Assembly (NCBI RefSeq): GCF_900120005.1
Contig: NZ_LT635448.1
Location: 1 to 64,000 of the forward strand
Length of the DNA stretch: 64,000 bases
Direction of reading: 5' to 3'
DNA from: Holdemania sp. Marseille-P2844
GTDB lineage: Bacteria > Bacillota_I > Bacilli_A > Erysipelotrichales > Erysipelotrichaceae
The notes below the pieces were generated by a model that was not told the origin of the DNA, did no database searches, and saw only the letters and a program-made list of their open reading frames with translations. Position numbers and translations under genes: made by a program. Positions 52,851 to 61,874 of the stretch are shown here, piece by piece; positions within the stretch are counted from its first letter, which is position 1; the number at the start of each line of letters is the position of its first letter.

Positions 52851-53612
52851 ATGAATATTGGACTAGGATATGCTTTATTTGTTTCTGTTGTGTGTGCATT
52901 CTTTGGATGGACAAACTATGGCTTCGTCAACTTACAGACTACCAAACCGGTCGTCTGCGGCGCTTTGGTCGGTCTTATTTTGGGGGATTTAAGAACGGGC
53001 ATTATTATCGGCGGTACCTTAACACTGGTTTACATGGGCGTGCAGGGCGTCGGCGCAGCGATTCCGGTCAATGCGACGACAGCGACGACGGTAACGACGG
53101 CGCTGTGCATTATTACGGGCGTGGAAATGGAAACGGCGATTGCGATCGCGGTTCCGGTTTCCGTTATGGGTCAGCTGGGCCGGATGGCCGCCTGGACGAT
53201 CAACACACCGTTGATGCATATTGCGGATAAGTACGCGGAAACGGCGGATTACAAGAAGATGACCCGGCTGCAGCTGGTCGGCTCGCTGGTGTTCTTCATT
53301 ACGGAATTCATCCCGGTCTTCCTGTGCATTTACTTCGGCTCCAGCTTTGTTACCATGGTCAACGAAAATATGCCGGTGTGGATCTCTGAATGGCTGACAG
53401 CCGCTACCGGTATGCTTCCGGCGTTAGGCTTCGGCATGCTGCTGGCGATGATGTACAAAGTCAAATACATTCCGTTCTTTATCGTCGGTTTCGTAATGTG
53501 CGCCGTTTTCGGCGGCTCGCTGCTGGCGATCGCGCTGCTGGGCGTTTCGATGGCAATCTTTGTCTTCTTCTTCGGTCCGCAGGGTAAACGGAGAAAAGGA
53601 GGTGCGATCTAA
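52851..53612 (+). CDS. PTS mannose-family IIC subunit (cluster 2)
   Basis: A 253-residue polytopic membrane protein with the IIC pattern: N-terminal FGWTNYGFVNLQTTKPVVCGALVG, then LGDLRTGIIIGGTLTLVYMGVQGVGAAIPVN, the substrate-channel region. A GAGGAGG site precedes the ATG. It overlaps the IID start by one base. With nanE upstream, the sugar is probably an amino sugar such as ManNAc, but the sequence alone does not show it. Confidence 0.95.
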   Translation: MNIGLGYALFVSVVCAFFGWTNYGFVNLQTTKPVVCGALVGLILGDLRTGIIIGGTLTLVYMGVQGVGAAIPVNATTATTVTTALCIITGVEMETAIAIAVPVSVMGQLGRMAAWTINTPLMHIADKYAETADYKKMTRLQLVGSLVFFITEFIPVFLCIYFGSSFVTMVNENMPVWISEWLTAATGMLPALGFGMLLAMMYKVKYIPFFIVGFVMCAVFGGSLLAIALLGVSMAIFVFFFGPQGKRRKGGAI

Positions 53613-54463
53613 TGACGGAAAACAGAATGGAACAGCCTGTCAACGATAACAAGATCATTTCGCTGGAACGCAAAGAATTGATGGGCGTCTTCTTACGATT
53701 CGCCTGCTTCCCGATGGTCACGATCAACTACGAACGTTTCCAGACGCTGCAGTATTTCTCGGCGCTGGCTCCGGTTCTTAAAAAATTATATCCAAACAAA
53801 GAAGATCAGATTTCTGCGGCTAAGCGCCACATGGCGTTCTACAACACGACGCCGGAATGGATGGGCTTCACGCTCGGCATGAACTGCGCGCAGGAAGAAC
53901 AGATCGCCAATATGCCGTACGGCGAGGAACGCACGGCGCTGGAAGAATCCGTCAATACGATCAAGGCGTCCTTAATGGGACCGCTGGCCGGCATCGGCGA
54001 TTCGCTGCGGGCGACCGTTGAAGCGATCATCGGCGCGCTGGCTGCCGGCTTCGCGATGAACGGCTCGATCTTCGGCGCAATCCTGTTCTTTGTCTTAGGC
54101 AACGCGTACTACTTTGGAATTTCCTATTTTGGATTCTTCTACACCTATAAAAATGGTATGAAGGTTATCCGCGATATGAACAAATCTGGAATTCTGGACC
54201 GCTTGATGGAAAGCGCCACGATCCTGGGCATGACCGCGGTCGGCGCGCTGATTCCTTCCTGGGTCGGCTTCAAGCTGACCAGCGCGATTCAGATCGGCGA
54301 TTACGTCTTGAACATTCAGCAGGAATTGGACAACATCATCCCGGGTCTGGCGCCGTTGGCGCTGACGATCTGTCTGGCTTGGCTGTATAAGAAGAACGTT
54401 TCTTCATTGAAGCTGGTCGGTTTGATCTTCGTCTTCTCGCTGATTATTTCCCTGATTCTGTGA
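53612..54463 (+). CDS. PTS mannose-family IID subunit (cluster 2)
   Basis: A 283-residue IID protein. It carries FACFPMVTINYERFQTLQYF, AKRHMAFYNTTPEWMGFTLG and the near-invariant SLMGPLAGIGDSLR, and ends with several membrane helices. Translation is coupled to IIC (shared TAATG). It is followed at 58 bases by IIB. Confidence 0.95.
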   Translation: MTENRMEQPVNDNKIISLERKELMGVFLRFACFPMVTINYERFQTLQYFSALAPVLKKLYPNKEDQISAAKRHMAFYNTTPEWMGFTLGMNCAQEEQIANMPYGEERTALEESVNTIKASLMGPLAGIGDSLRATVEAIIGALAAGFAMNGSIFGAILFFVLGNAYYFGISYFGFFYTYKNGMKVIRDMNKSGILDRLMESATILGMTAVGALIPSWVGFKLTSAIQIGDYVLNIQQELDNIIPGLAPLALTICLAWLYKKNVSSLKLVGLIFVFSLIISLIL

Positions 54464-54520
54464 TCATAAAATAGAAAAACAAGGGCGGAATTCACTACGA
54501 TTTGAAAGGAGAAATAAGAT

Positions 54521-55000
54521 ATGGCAGTTATTCAGTATCGGCTGGACGGAAGAATGCTGCATGGACAGGTCAGTAACTTTGCGCGTGCGCTGAACATCGA
54601 GGAATTTGTGGTGATCAACGAGAAAACGGCGAACGATCCGACCCAGGTCATGCTGCTGGAATTGGCGGCGCTCAATGCCGAAGTCGATGCGGTTTCCCCG
54701 CAGGATGCGTATGATTTACTAACCGGCGATGAGCTGGAAGACTACCGCGTGATGGTTGTTTTCAAAGAGATCTTTGACGCTGTGGAATTAGTTAAACTCG
54801 GCTATTCCATGAACGAGATCGTCATCAGCGGCATGTACGCCAAAGACAATGAAAATAAGGTCAAAGCGGAAGCTTGCTTGTTTGTCGACGATAAAGATAA
54901 AGAAGCATTCCGTTTTCTGGAAGATCATGGTGTTCTGCTCACGCATCAGATTTCACCGGAATATAACAAAAAAATGGTTCATGATCTCGTAAAGTTTTAG
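54521..55000 (+). CDS. PTS mannose-family IIB subunit (cluster 2)
   Basis: A 159-residue cytoplasmic IIB protein with the phosphorylated His14 in YRLDGRMLHGQVSN, and the family's VVINEKTANDPTQ region. The usual length and placement follow IIC and IID. A terminator hairpin follows at 55008, so expression of the next two genes is probably lower. Confidence 0.95.
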   Translation: MAVIQYRLDGRMLHGQVSNFARALNIEEFVVINEKTANDPTQVMLLELAALNAEVDAVSPQDAYDLLTGDELEDYRVMVVFKEIFDAVELVKLGYSMNEIVISGMYAKDNENKVKAEACLFVDDKDKEAFRFLEDHGVLLTHQISPEYNKKMVHDLVKF

Positions 55001-55007
55001 CTTGCAG

Positions 55008-55033
55008 GGCCGACCGTATTCGTCGGCCTTTTC
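55008..55033 (+). terminator. intrinsic terminator inside PTS cluster 2
   Basis: GGCCGAC (55008-55014) pairs with GTCGGCC (55022-55028), then TTTTC. It stands between IIB and the last two genes, so it may reduce read-through. Confidence 0.75.
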
Positions 55034-55057
55034 TCACCGGGAAAGGAAAGAAACGCG

Positions 55058-55957
55058 ATGGATGTACAGGAGAATATGAAGGAACGCCTGCTGACGTTAT
55101 GTCAGCGGATGGCGCGGCGCAAGAGCGCAGGTCAGAAAAAGCGCACGCTGCTGCAGTTAAGCGAAATGTTGGGAACGCTGGGCTACCGCACGGCGTTGAT
55201 CGGGAAAAAGGGCATTCATGGGCAGCAGCTGATCGGCGGCGATCCGGAGCATGCCCGCCTGATTGTGGCGGCGGATTTCAATCTGCGTGAAGCCCGAATG
55301 ATCCCCGGCCGGCAGCGGCTGCTTGATCAATCGGCGAACCGGAAAAATCAACTGGATAATCTGACGGTGACGTTGGTGCTGAGCGTGCTGCTGGCTGTGA
55401 TGGGCGTGCTGCTGTGCATCGCGGGAACTAAGGAAGACGGGCGCTGGTATTTCTTCATCCTTGCGGCTCTGATTTTTCTAATTGCTTTCGGCTTGGGCCG
55501 GCGACAGACGGCGGGCAATGCCGGAAAGAACGCGGCGTTGTTCGCGATGCTGGAATGCGCCCGCACTTACCGCCATCAGCCGGTTGCGTTCTGCTTTCTG
55601 GAAGAAACCGGGACGGAGCTGGGGTTGCAGCAGCTGCGCGAGCACTTCCCGCAGGCCCGATTGGTTTATTTGAATCAGCTCGGCCGGGAAAAAGCGCTGT
55701 GCGTCATTTTAAAAGGGAAGGAAGCGAAGCTCTGTGAGCTTTGCGCACAAGCCTGGCCGGAAACTGTCGTTCAGGCAGCGGCGGAACCAGACGACAGCCT
55801 GATCCGCAGTTGGGACAGCGGCATTCTGATCAGCACGGCGGATCCTGCCACAATGACCTGCGAAATGCCGGGCGGCAAGTTCGACGTGCAGATGGACAGC
55901 GATCAGATTCGGGCCGCAGTCGGGTTGATCGGCTGGCTGATCCAGATGAATGATTAA
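55058..55957 (+). CDS. membrane protein with a degenerate M28-peptidase-like fold, in the PTS operon
   Basis: A 299-residue protein. An N-terminal soluble part leads to two membrane helices (about 103-123 and 129-148). A C-terminal part resembles the M28 zinc-peptidase core in order: DPEHARLIVAADFN for the usual GAHxD region, GNAGKNAALFAMLE for the DNASG region, FCFLEETGTELGLQQL for the EE motif, and ARLVYLNQLGREKALCV for the later Asp strand. The metal-binding His and Asp are changed, and only the Glu pair remains, so catalysis is unlikely. The inserted membrane helices are odd for M28. It lies between IIB and IIA and may modulate the PTS. The family is not named. Confidence 0.5.
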   Translation: MDVQENMKERLLTLCQRMARRKSAGQKKRTLLQLSEMLGTLGYRTALIGKKGIHGQQLIGGDPEHARLIVAADFNLREARMIPGRQRLLDQSANRKNQLDNLTVTLVLSVLLAVMGVLLCIAGTKEDGRWYFFILAALIFLIAFGLGRRQTAGNAGKNAALFAMLECARTYRHQPVAFCFLEETGTELGLQQLREHFPQARLVYLNQLGREKALCVILKGKEAKLCELCAQAWPETVVQAAAEPDDSLIRSWDSGILISTADPATMTCEMPGGKFDVQMDSDQIRAAVGLIGWLIQMND

Positions 55958-56083
55958 ACGGCGGACAATGCCTGAAGCACAAAGCCCCGGGAAAACCGCA
56001 GGATCAGAATCGGAATAAAGATGAAGGAATAATCAAGGAAAATACAGGCAGCCGAATGAAAAACAGACTGCCGGGAGGTAGAG

Positions 56084-56536
56084 ATGAAAGGTATTTTGTT
56101 AATCAGCCACGGCCCTCTGGCCGAAGGAATGTTGAAAACAGCGGAGATCTTTTTCGGCGAAAACATTCCGCAGATGAAAGCGGTCGTTTTGAATACGCAG
56201 GATGATCCGGAGGATTTCCGCACACGGCTGCAGGAAGCGGTCAAGGAGGTCGACACCGGAGAAGGTGTTCTGGTCTTTGCGGATTTACTAGGCGGTACGC
56301 CGTGCAATCAGTCGGCATTTGTGCTGAACGAACAGGTTACGGTGCTGACCGGCATGAATCTGCCAATGGTCATGGAATGCCTGGGCATGCGCATGGGCGG
56401 TGAAATTTCAATGGAGACGCTGGAAGAAACCGCAAGAAACGGCATCGTCAATTTCAATACGATGCTGGAAGAAAAGAAGAAAGCCACCCGTCGCCGCCGC
56501 AGTAAGGAACCTGCGGCAGAATCGTCGTCCAATTAA
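56084..56536 (+). CDS. PTS mannose-family IIA subunit
   Basis: A 150-residue IIA protein that takes phosphate from HPr on His9, in GILLISHGPLAEGM. It also carries VLVFADLLGGTPCNQSAF and TGMNLPMVMECLG. The Lys/Arg-rich tail (KKKATRRRRSKEP) goes beyond the usual domain end and is unusual for this family. It is the only IIA in the window. PTS cluster 1 has none and might use it. A terminator follows. Confidence 0.95.
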   Translation: MKGILLISHGPLAEGMLKTAEIFFGENIPQMKAVVLNTQDDPEDFRTRLQEAVKEVDTGEGVLVFADLLGGTPCNQSAFVLNEQVTVLTGMNLPMVMECLGMRMGGEISMETLEETARNGIVNFNTMLEEKKKATRRRRSKEPAAESSSN

Positions 56537-56546
56537 ACTGAATTTG

Positions 56547-56598
56547 AAAATCAGGAATCCAATCTGCCGCAGACAGGTCTTTGATTTCTGATTTTTTT
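56547..56598 (+). terminator. intrinsic terminator of PTS cluster 2
   Basis: AAAATCAG (56547-56554) pairs with CTGATTTT (56588-56595), followed by T's. Confidence 0.8.
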
Positions 56599-56730
56599 GT
56601 GCGCAGCTTGTTTTAAACAGGATAAAATGGTTGAAAATGAACAATAATTTACTGCAAAACAGAGGGAAAAGATTGCAAGTCGCCTGCGTCGTGATTAAAA
56701 TAGAAGCTATGTTTGAAAAGAGGAAACGCT

Positions 56731-57459
56731 ATGAAGAAGAAATTTAATTGGAATTCATTTATCTATAACTTTGTCTTCGTCACGATGATCCTGTCGGTGA
56801 TCTTCCTGATCATCCGGATCGCCTTGTCGCCTTCCGAGGCTGTCGCCGAAGATGTCCGTGTGAAGAGCGATTATCTGCTGATGCTGGTGCAGTGCATTCT
56901 GGGGGTTGTCGCAATGCGGCTGCCGGATTTTATCGAGCATAAAATTCAGATCCAGATTCCCAGCAACATGCTTCTGTTATACGCGGTCTTTCTGTACTGT
57001 GCGATTTATCTGGGCGAGGTGCGGGCGTTTTATTACAATGTACCGCATTGGGATACGATCCTGCATACCTTCAGCGGCGGAATGCTGGGGGCACTGGGCT
57101 TTTCCTTCGTCACGATCTTAAATAAGTCGGAAAAGATTCCGATGAACCTGTCGCCGGTCTTTGTTGCGGTCTTCGCGTTCTGCTTCGCGGTAACGTTGGG
57201 CGTCTTCTGGGAAATCTATGAATTTACCTTTGACGGTATCCTGCGTCTGAATATGCAGAAGTTCATGTTGGAAAACGGAACGCAGCTGATCGGCCGGGCG
57301 GCGTTATTGGACACGATGAAGGATCTGATCGTCGACTGTCTGGGAGCGTTGATCATGTCCTTTGTCGGCTACCTGTCGCTGCGTTATAAGACGGGCTGGA
57401 TTGAAAAGCTGCAGCTGAAATGGCGCAAGGGCGCGATCAAGGATAACAAAACAGCGTAG
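56731..57459 (+). CDS. YjdF-like (DUF2238) multi-pass membrane protein
   Basis: A 242-residue integral membrane protein with about six hydrophobic segments. The conserved polar residues of the DUF2238/YjdF family are seen in the membrane: PHWDTILHTFSGGML, VFWEIYEFTFDG, and LDTMKDLIVDCLGALI. The N-terminal segment contains a short signal-like helix. ATG 56731 follows AAGAGGAAA. Function is unknown in this family. It is a single gene. Confidence 0.75.
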   Translation: MKKKFNWNSFIYNFVFVTMILSVIFLIIRIALSPSEAVAEDVRVKSDYLLMLVQCILGVVAMRLPDFIEHKIQIQIPSNMLLLYAVFLYCAIYLGEVRAFYYNVPHWDTILHTFSGGMLGALGFSFVTILNKSEKIPMNLSPVFVAVFAFCFAVTLGVFWEIYEFTFDGILRLNMQKFMLENGTQLIGRAALLDTMKDLIVDCLGALIMSFVGYLSLRYKTGWIEKLQLKWRKGAIKDNKTA

Positions 57460-57516
57460 CGGATCCAGCGGGCAATTAAGAATAATCGGGGGCAAAAAAC
57501 AAATTGATAAAAAACC

Positions 57517-57544
57517 TTGAAATAACTCAGGAATGGAATATACT
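57517..57544 (+). promoter_or_regulatory. promoter of a possible small RNA
   Basis: TTGAAA (57517-57522), 16-bp spacer, TATACT (57539-57544). The predicted start is near 57551. Confidence 0.55.
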
Positions 57545-57550
57545 ATAAGT

Positions 57551-57655
57551 GTAGGGACGCTTGAGAAAGCGATACCCATCGTTCGCTATCTCTTCATTGA
57601 AGGGAAGCGGTGGATAGATAAGTGCCGAGTATCTTTGTGGGATGCGGCACTTTTT
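57551..57655 (+). ncRNA. candidate structured small RNA or terminated leader, family unknown
   Basis: About 105 bases that start after a promoter and end at an intrinsic terminator (AAGTGCCG 57620-57627 with CGGCACTT 57645-57652, then T's). Between them, CTTC/GAAG and CGCT/AGCG form a stem with symmetric internal loops (about 57578-57612). No open frame fits. I could not assign it to a known riboswitch or sRNA family by eye. GC content is higher than that of the IS that follows. Confidence 0.45.
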
Positions 57656-57779
57656 CGTATTATAAAAGTAGGAATAAAGTATCCTACTCGAAATAGAATT
57701 AGATGAGTATAAAATATTGAAATTGAGAAGAAATCATACAGGTGATGTTCAGTTAATCTTAGTATCTCATCAAGGGTAT

Positions 57780-58000
57780 CAGAAGTTAGGATATAATATT
57801 CTTAGCTTCTTTTCTTTTGTGGGCCAACCTAAGTTGAGAAGCTCATAGAGAAGAAATGGCTTGGCACTTTTTGGAACAATCTAGTTCGTAAAAGAAAATG
57901 CCATTCTTCCTATTCAAATTCATAAGCTTGTTTAAATCTAAAAAGGCATCCGCCACAAGAGTGGAATCGTCTGGATTTCTTACGAAACAAAGTTGAATTG
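57780..58000 (+). ncRNA. candidate bridge-RNA region of the IS110 element
   Basis: IS110-group elements encode a bridge RNA between the left end and the transposase. Here, after GATATAATATTC (57790-57801), two stem-loops with long loops follow: AGCTTCT (57804-57810) with AGAAGCT (57837-57843), and AATGGC (57856-57861) with GCCATT (57900-57905). That is the kind of paired-loop layout expected. The guide sequences were not identified, so this is a positional inference. Confidence 0.4.
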
Positions 58001-58046
58001 AATATGGAAGTATTCTCTCTCTTATTTGTGAAAGGAGGTTTTGTCA

Positions 58047-59249
58047 ATGAAAGGGCCTATCGTTAGTATTGATGTATCCAACGGAAACAGTCACTTCCAA
58101 TGTTTTACACAAAGAGGCACTAAAATGGGAAAGGTGCATCGGATTTCTCACACCGTAGAAGGCTTTAACTTCTTAAAATCAAAAATAGAAGAACTGGAGA
58201 AGAAAACAAACGAAGAAGTGGTTGCGGTCTATGAAGCAACCGGCGTGTATACGAAGCCATTAGAAAGATTTTTAGAAAAGAACGAAATCAAACAATACTC
58301 CATCTCGCCGTTACAGTCAGCGAAACAAAGGAAAACAGAAATACATAATAAGAAAACAGATAAAAAAGACCCAGAATCCATCGCGGAAGTCTATTATATT
58401 AAAGAGCTCCGAGAGAATGAAAAAGAAGCGGATCTCTATCATGAATTGCGTACTGCCAATCGTGTATATGAAGACTGTCTTGTTCATTTAAGAAAGTATA
58501 AAGTCACCTTTCAAAGTCACCTGAGTATCGTGTTTCCAGGCTATATGAAGCTCTTTCAAGACGGATACAGTCAAATCTCGCTGCAGTTACTGGAAATGTA
58601 TCCCCATCCCGATAGGTTGAAGAACAAGCAGCCAGAGAAAGTGGCAAAAAAACTGAATAAGCACACTGATCATAGTTTTGAAGTTTGTTTGAAAACGGCA
58701 GAGAAGGTGATTGAGTTTGCGAACAAAACGTATCCGGGCTGTGATAAAGAGGATGCTTGGGTTGCGGTGTTGGTCGATGACATTCATCATCTCCAGGATA
58801 CGATGGAAGAGGCAGAGGCGAAGCTCGATAAAATTATAGAGCTTGCGAAAGCAACGCCCTACTACTCTATTATTTTAAGTATTGATGGTATCGGTCCCAA
58901 TCTGGCATCAAGAATCATCGCAGAGTTTGGCGATATAAGCAAATTCAAAACCAGAGGTGCAATGGTGGCCTATGTGGGGAATGATCCCAACAGAGCAGAA
59001 TCAGGGGACATAGAAGGCTATCATTTATCGATTTCCAAAAAAGGGAATAAACGATTAAGATGCATTTTATATTTAGCGGTAACCTGTAGTATACGATCAA
59101 GGAAAGAGAATCCCATTAACGCTTTCTATCAAAAGAAAAGGCAACAATCAACCCCACTAAAGTCGAAAGCTGCCAAGGTAGCTTGTATCACCAAGCTAAT
59201 TCGCACAATCCATGGGATGTGCAAGACGGGTACTGTGTTCACCAGCTAA
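58047..59249 (+). CDS. IS110-family transposase
   Basis: A 400-residue DEDD-type transposase. The N-terminal RuvC-like domain starts GPIVSIDVSNGNSHFQ, with the later Glu in AVYEATGVY and the Asp pair in KKTDKKDPESIAE. The C-terminal transposase_20 part has ILSIDGIGPNLASRIIAEFG and the serine-containing RAESGDIEGYHLSISKKGNKRLR, which marks IS110. The length is usual and the gene is intact. ATG 58047 follows AAAGGAGG. Codon use and AT content differ from the rest of the window, as expected for a transferred element. Confidence 0.93.
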   Translation: MKGPIVSIDVSNGNSHFQCFTQRGTKMGKVHRISHTVEGFNFLKSKIEELEKKTNEEVVAVYEATGVYTKPLERFLEKNEIKQYSISPLQSAKQRKTEIHNKKTDKKDPESIAEVYYIKELRENEKEADLYHELRTANRVYEDCLVHLRKYKVTFQSHLSIVFPGYMKLFQDGYSQISLQLLEMYPHPDRLKNKQPEKVAKKLNKHTDHSFEVCLKTAEKVIEFANKTYPGCDKEDAWVAVLVDDIHHLQDTMEEAEAKLDKIIELAKATPYYSIILSIDGIGPNLASRIIAEFGDISKFKTRGAMVAYVGNDPNRAESGDIEGYHLSISKKGNKRLRCILYLAVTCSIRSRKENPINAFYQKKRQQSTPLKSKAAKVACITKLIRTIHGMCKTGTVFTS

Positions 59250-59814
59250 CCACCTATATTATATCTCAAATTACAAAAAGTTGAAGAGATTCAATCTTTT
59301 TGTATTGATGTTTTTTGAGATTTTGAGATTTTTCAAATTCACGCAAAAAACTCTTGTTTTTTATTATCTAATTTCTTTTGAGTTCTATAATTTTTAAGAT
59401 GCAGTCCAAGCTGGTTGTCAAAAGCTGGGCAACCGCCAGAATGTCCCTTATCGTTAAAGAAGACAAAAGTTCCATGAAAAAATTCATAGAAAGCCCCTCC
59501 TTTCCAGAGCTGCAAAAAACAAGCTCGAAAAACAAATGAATCAAAAGAAAGATCCATCCAGGACGGGCAGCCGCTTTATCAAAGACCCTACATCTTTAAT
59601 ATTGCGTAAAATTCAAAAAAGCCTCCTGAGAAAATGGAAAATGTAAAATTACTTTTGAGGTTTAGTAAAACTCCATAGAGAAGAAATTGATATTCAGTCA
59701 GTCTGCAGGATTGATGCGAGGGATCCGACGTCGAACATGGCTGATTCAGCGGGATTGTGATATACTGAAAATAAAGATAAAAACGCAGACCAGAAGGGTC
59801 GGGAGGTGGCGGCA
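59250..59814. other. IS right flank and upstream region of the next gene
   Basis: 565 bases. The first 150 are AT-rich IS end. Then a stretch without recognisable genes follows. Short open frames exist (for example ATG 59400, 45 codons) but lack ribosome sites and known motifs. A TG-extended TATACT (59756-59765 region) is the likely promoter of the next gene. Confidence 0.5.
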
Positions 59815-60153
59815 ATGAGAAGAAAAACAGAGATTCGCACAACCCGTTCCAGCGCGATAAGCAATATTATCTCCGGTATCGCGTTGATCTTGTTTGGACT
59901 TTTTGTCCCAAACCTGCTTCATCTGGATGGCGGAATGGGGATGGGATTTGGCGGACCTTCCATGAATCCGGCTCTGTTCTTCACCGCATTTGGCTTGATT
60001 GGAGGGATCGCCAGTATTCTTTACGGACTGATCGCACTGAAGCGCGGCGGTATTGCGGAACATGAGATTGTGACGGAGACGACGGACGATTCCCGATTGA
60101 ACTCGGCCGCGGATCCGGCGGAACAATTAAAAAAAATCTTCCGCGGAATATGA
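59815..60153 (+). CDS. small two-helix membrane protein, function unknown
   Basis: A 112-residue protein with a basic N-terminus, two membrane helices (ISNIISGIALILFGLFVPNLL and FFTAFGLIGGIASILYGLIAL) joined by a Gly/Met-rich loop, and a polar tail. ATG 59815 has GGGAGGTGG upstream; GTG 59806 is open but not needed. The family was not recognised. Confidence 0.6.
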   Translation: MRRKTEIRTTRSSAISNIISGIALILFGLFVPNLLHLDGGMGMGFGGPSMNPALFFTAFGLIGGIASILYGLIALKRGGIAEHEIVTETTDDSRLNSAADPAEQLKKIFRGI

Positions 60154-60227
60154 GATGAAAAAGAAAGAAATTCTGAGTAAAAAGTGGTAGAATAAAAAAG
60201 AACAAAAAAACCGAAGACAAGAACGAG

Positions 60228-60433
60228 TAATCCGCAAACGCTCTGTCAAGAGAAGGTCTGGCCGGTGAAAAGACCAGGGAGCAGGCGGACGAATGCCTCT
60301 TGGAGGGCCAGCCTGAAATCCAGTAGGGCGGACGCAGCCGGCGTTAACGGAAGAACGAGCGGGACAGATCATTTCTGTTCAATAAAAGTGGAACCGCGCT
60401 TCAAGCGTCTTTTAAATCAGAGATGCTTTTTTT
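60228..60433 (+). promoter_or_regulatory. cysteine T-box riboswitch
   Basis: The leader of cysS has the T-box core TGGAACCGCG (60389-60398), which base-pairs with the tRNA CCA end. A terminator follows (AAGCGTCT 60403-60410 with AGATGCTT 60421-60428, then T's). In Stem I, GAATGC places the specifier codon TGC (60294-60296), Cys, matching cysS. Uncharged tRNA-Cys should favour the antiterminator and switch on the gene. A -10-like TAGAAT is at 60188-60193. The exact 5' end was not fixed. Confidence 0.9.
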
Positions 60434-60539
60434 GTGGAGAAATCATCTTGTTGGCAGTGTGGAGAACCTGTTTGCCAACAATGTGGAAAGCGCAGAACAA
60501 AGGCAGTGAAATGAAAGTAAAACCAAGGAGGAAAAAGTG

Positions 60540-61874
60540 ATGAGTATTCGTCTTTACAACACCCTGTCGGGGAAAATTGAAGAATTCAAGCCAATCAAAC
60601 CGAATGAGGTCAGCATGTATGTCTGCGGGCCGACGGTGTATAACCACGCGCATATCGGCAACGCCCGCCCGATCATCGTCTTCGATACGCTGCGCCGTTT
60701 ATTTGAAGCACAGGGATACACGGTTAAATATGTGTCCAATTACACGGACGTCGATGATAAGATTATTAAAAAAGCGCATGAGGAAAACGTAGCGGAAGGC
60801 GTTGTGTCCGCCCGCTATATCGAAGCCTATCAGAAAGTCCGGGAAAGCCTGAACACGGAACCGTTGTTCGCGACCCCCCGGGTGACGGAAACCATGGATG
60901 AAATTATTCATTTCATCGACGAACTGGTCAAAACCGGTCATGCTTATCAAGTCGGCGGGGACGTGTATTTCCGCGTCGGCAGCGTGCCTTCCTATGGAAG
61001 CTTTTCGAAACAGAACCTGGAAGACCTGCAGGTCGGGGCGCGGATTGAGGAAAACACAAAAAAGGAAAATCCGCTGGACTTTGCTTTGTGGAAAGAAACC
61101 GATATGGGCATCAAGTGGCAGTCGCCGTGGGGCGAAGGACGGCCGGGCTGGCATACGGAATGCGTCGTTATGATCCACAAGGAATTTGGCGATCAGATCG
61201 ACATTCACGGCGGCGGAATGGATTTGCGCTTCCCGCATCATGAAAACGAAGTCGCCCAGTCGCAGGCGCTGTTCCACAATTCCATCGCGCATTACTGGCT
61301 GCACAACGCGATGATCAATATCAACGGCGAAAAAATGTCGAAGTCGCTGGGCAACGTCTCCTGGGCCAAGGACGTCATTGAAAAGCTGGGCGCGGATTTA
61401 GTCCGCTGGCTGATGCTGAGCGTGCATTACCGCGGAGAACTGAACTTCTCGGATGAAACGATCGAAACCGCCCGCAAGGAACTGGACAAGGTCAGAACGC
61501 CGATGAAACAGGCGTATATCAAGAGTCAGCTGGCCGGTGTTATGGTAACCGGCTGCGACGGGGAAGCGGTAAACCGGTTTATCGACGCGATGAACGACGA
61601 TCTCAACACCCCGAATGGCTACGCTGAAATTTATGAAACGGTAAAGAAGCTGAATCAGGCGCTGCGCCAGCGGGAAATCCAATGGGATCAGGTCGGCGCA
61701 GAAGTCGGCGCCCTGGAAAAAATGCTGGAAGTGCTGGGCATCCGGCTGCCGAAAGTCGTGCTGAGCGATGAGGATAAGCAGGTCTTCGCGGATTGGAACG
61801 CGGCCAAGGCGGCCAAAGATTTTGCCCAGGCAGATCAGAAACGGGTGATCCTGATTGAAAGAGGTTTGATGTAA
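60540..61874 (+). CDS. cysS: cysteinyl-tRNA synthetase
   Basis: CysRS (444 residues) joins Cys to tRNA-Cys. It shows the class I HIGH-type motif in NHAHIGNARPII, the zinc-ligand Cys in VCGPTVYN and WHTECVVMIHKEFGDQIDIHGGGMDLRFPHHENE, and the KMSKS motif in INGEKMSKSLGN. ATG 60540 is eight bases after AAGGAGG; a GTG three bases earlier is less likely. It is controlled by the cysteine T-box upstream and overlaps mrnC by one base. Confidence 0.97.
   Translation: MSIRLYNTLSGKIEEFKPIKPNEVSMYVCGPTVYNHAHIGNARPIIVFDTLRRLFEAQGYTVKYVSNYTDVDDKIIKKAHEENVAEGVVSARYIEAYQKVRESLNTEPLFATPRVTETMDEIIHFIDELVKTGHAYQVGGDVYFRVGSVPSYGSFSKQNLEDLQVGARIEENTKKENPLDFALWKETDMGIKWQSPWGEGRPGWHTECVVMIHKEFGDQIDIHGGGMDLRFPHHENEVAQSQALFHNSIAHYWLHNAMININGEKMSKSLGNVSWAKDVIEKLGADLVRWLMLSVHYRGELNFSDETIETARKELDKVRTPMKQAYIKSQLAGVMVTGCDGEAVNRFIDAMNDDLNTPNGYAEIYETVKKLNQALRQREIQWDQVGAEVGALEKMLEVLGIRLPKVVLSDEDKQVFADWNAAKAAKDFAQADQKRVILIERGLM

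Larger units (their letters stand above)
57660..59399 (+). mobile_element. IS110-family insertion sequence (ends estimated)
   Basis: The sequence becomes much more AT-rich than its surroundings at about 57660 and returns to local composition soon after the transposase. The long non-coding stretch before the transposase and the lack of visible terminal inverted repeats are typical of IS110. Both ends are estimates, because IS110 elements leave no target duplication to mark them. Confidence 0.7.

Noticed and set aside
57551-57655. c-di-GMP, preQ1, THF or ykkC riboswitch identity for the small RNA
   Set aside because: None of their conserved cores could be matched by eye.
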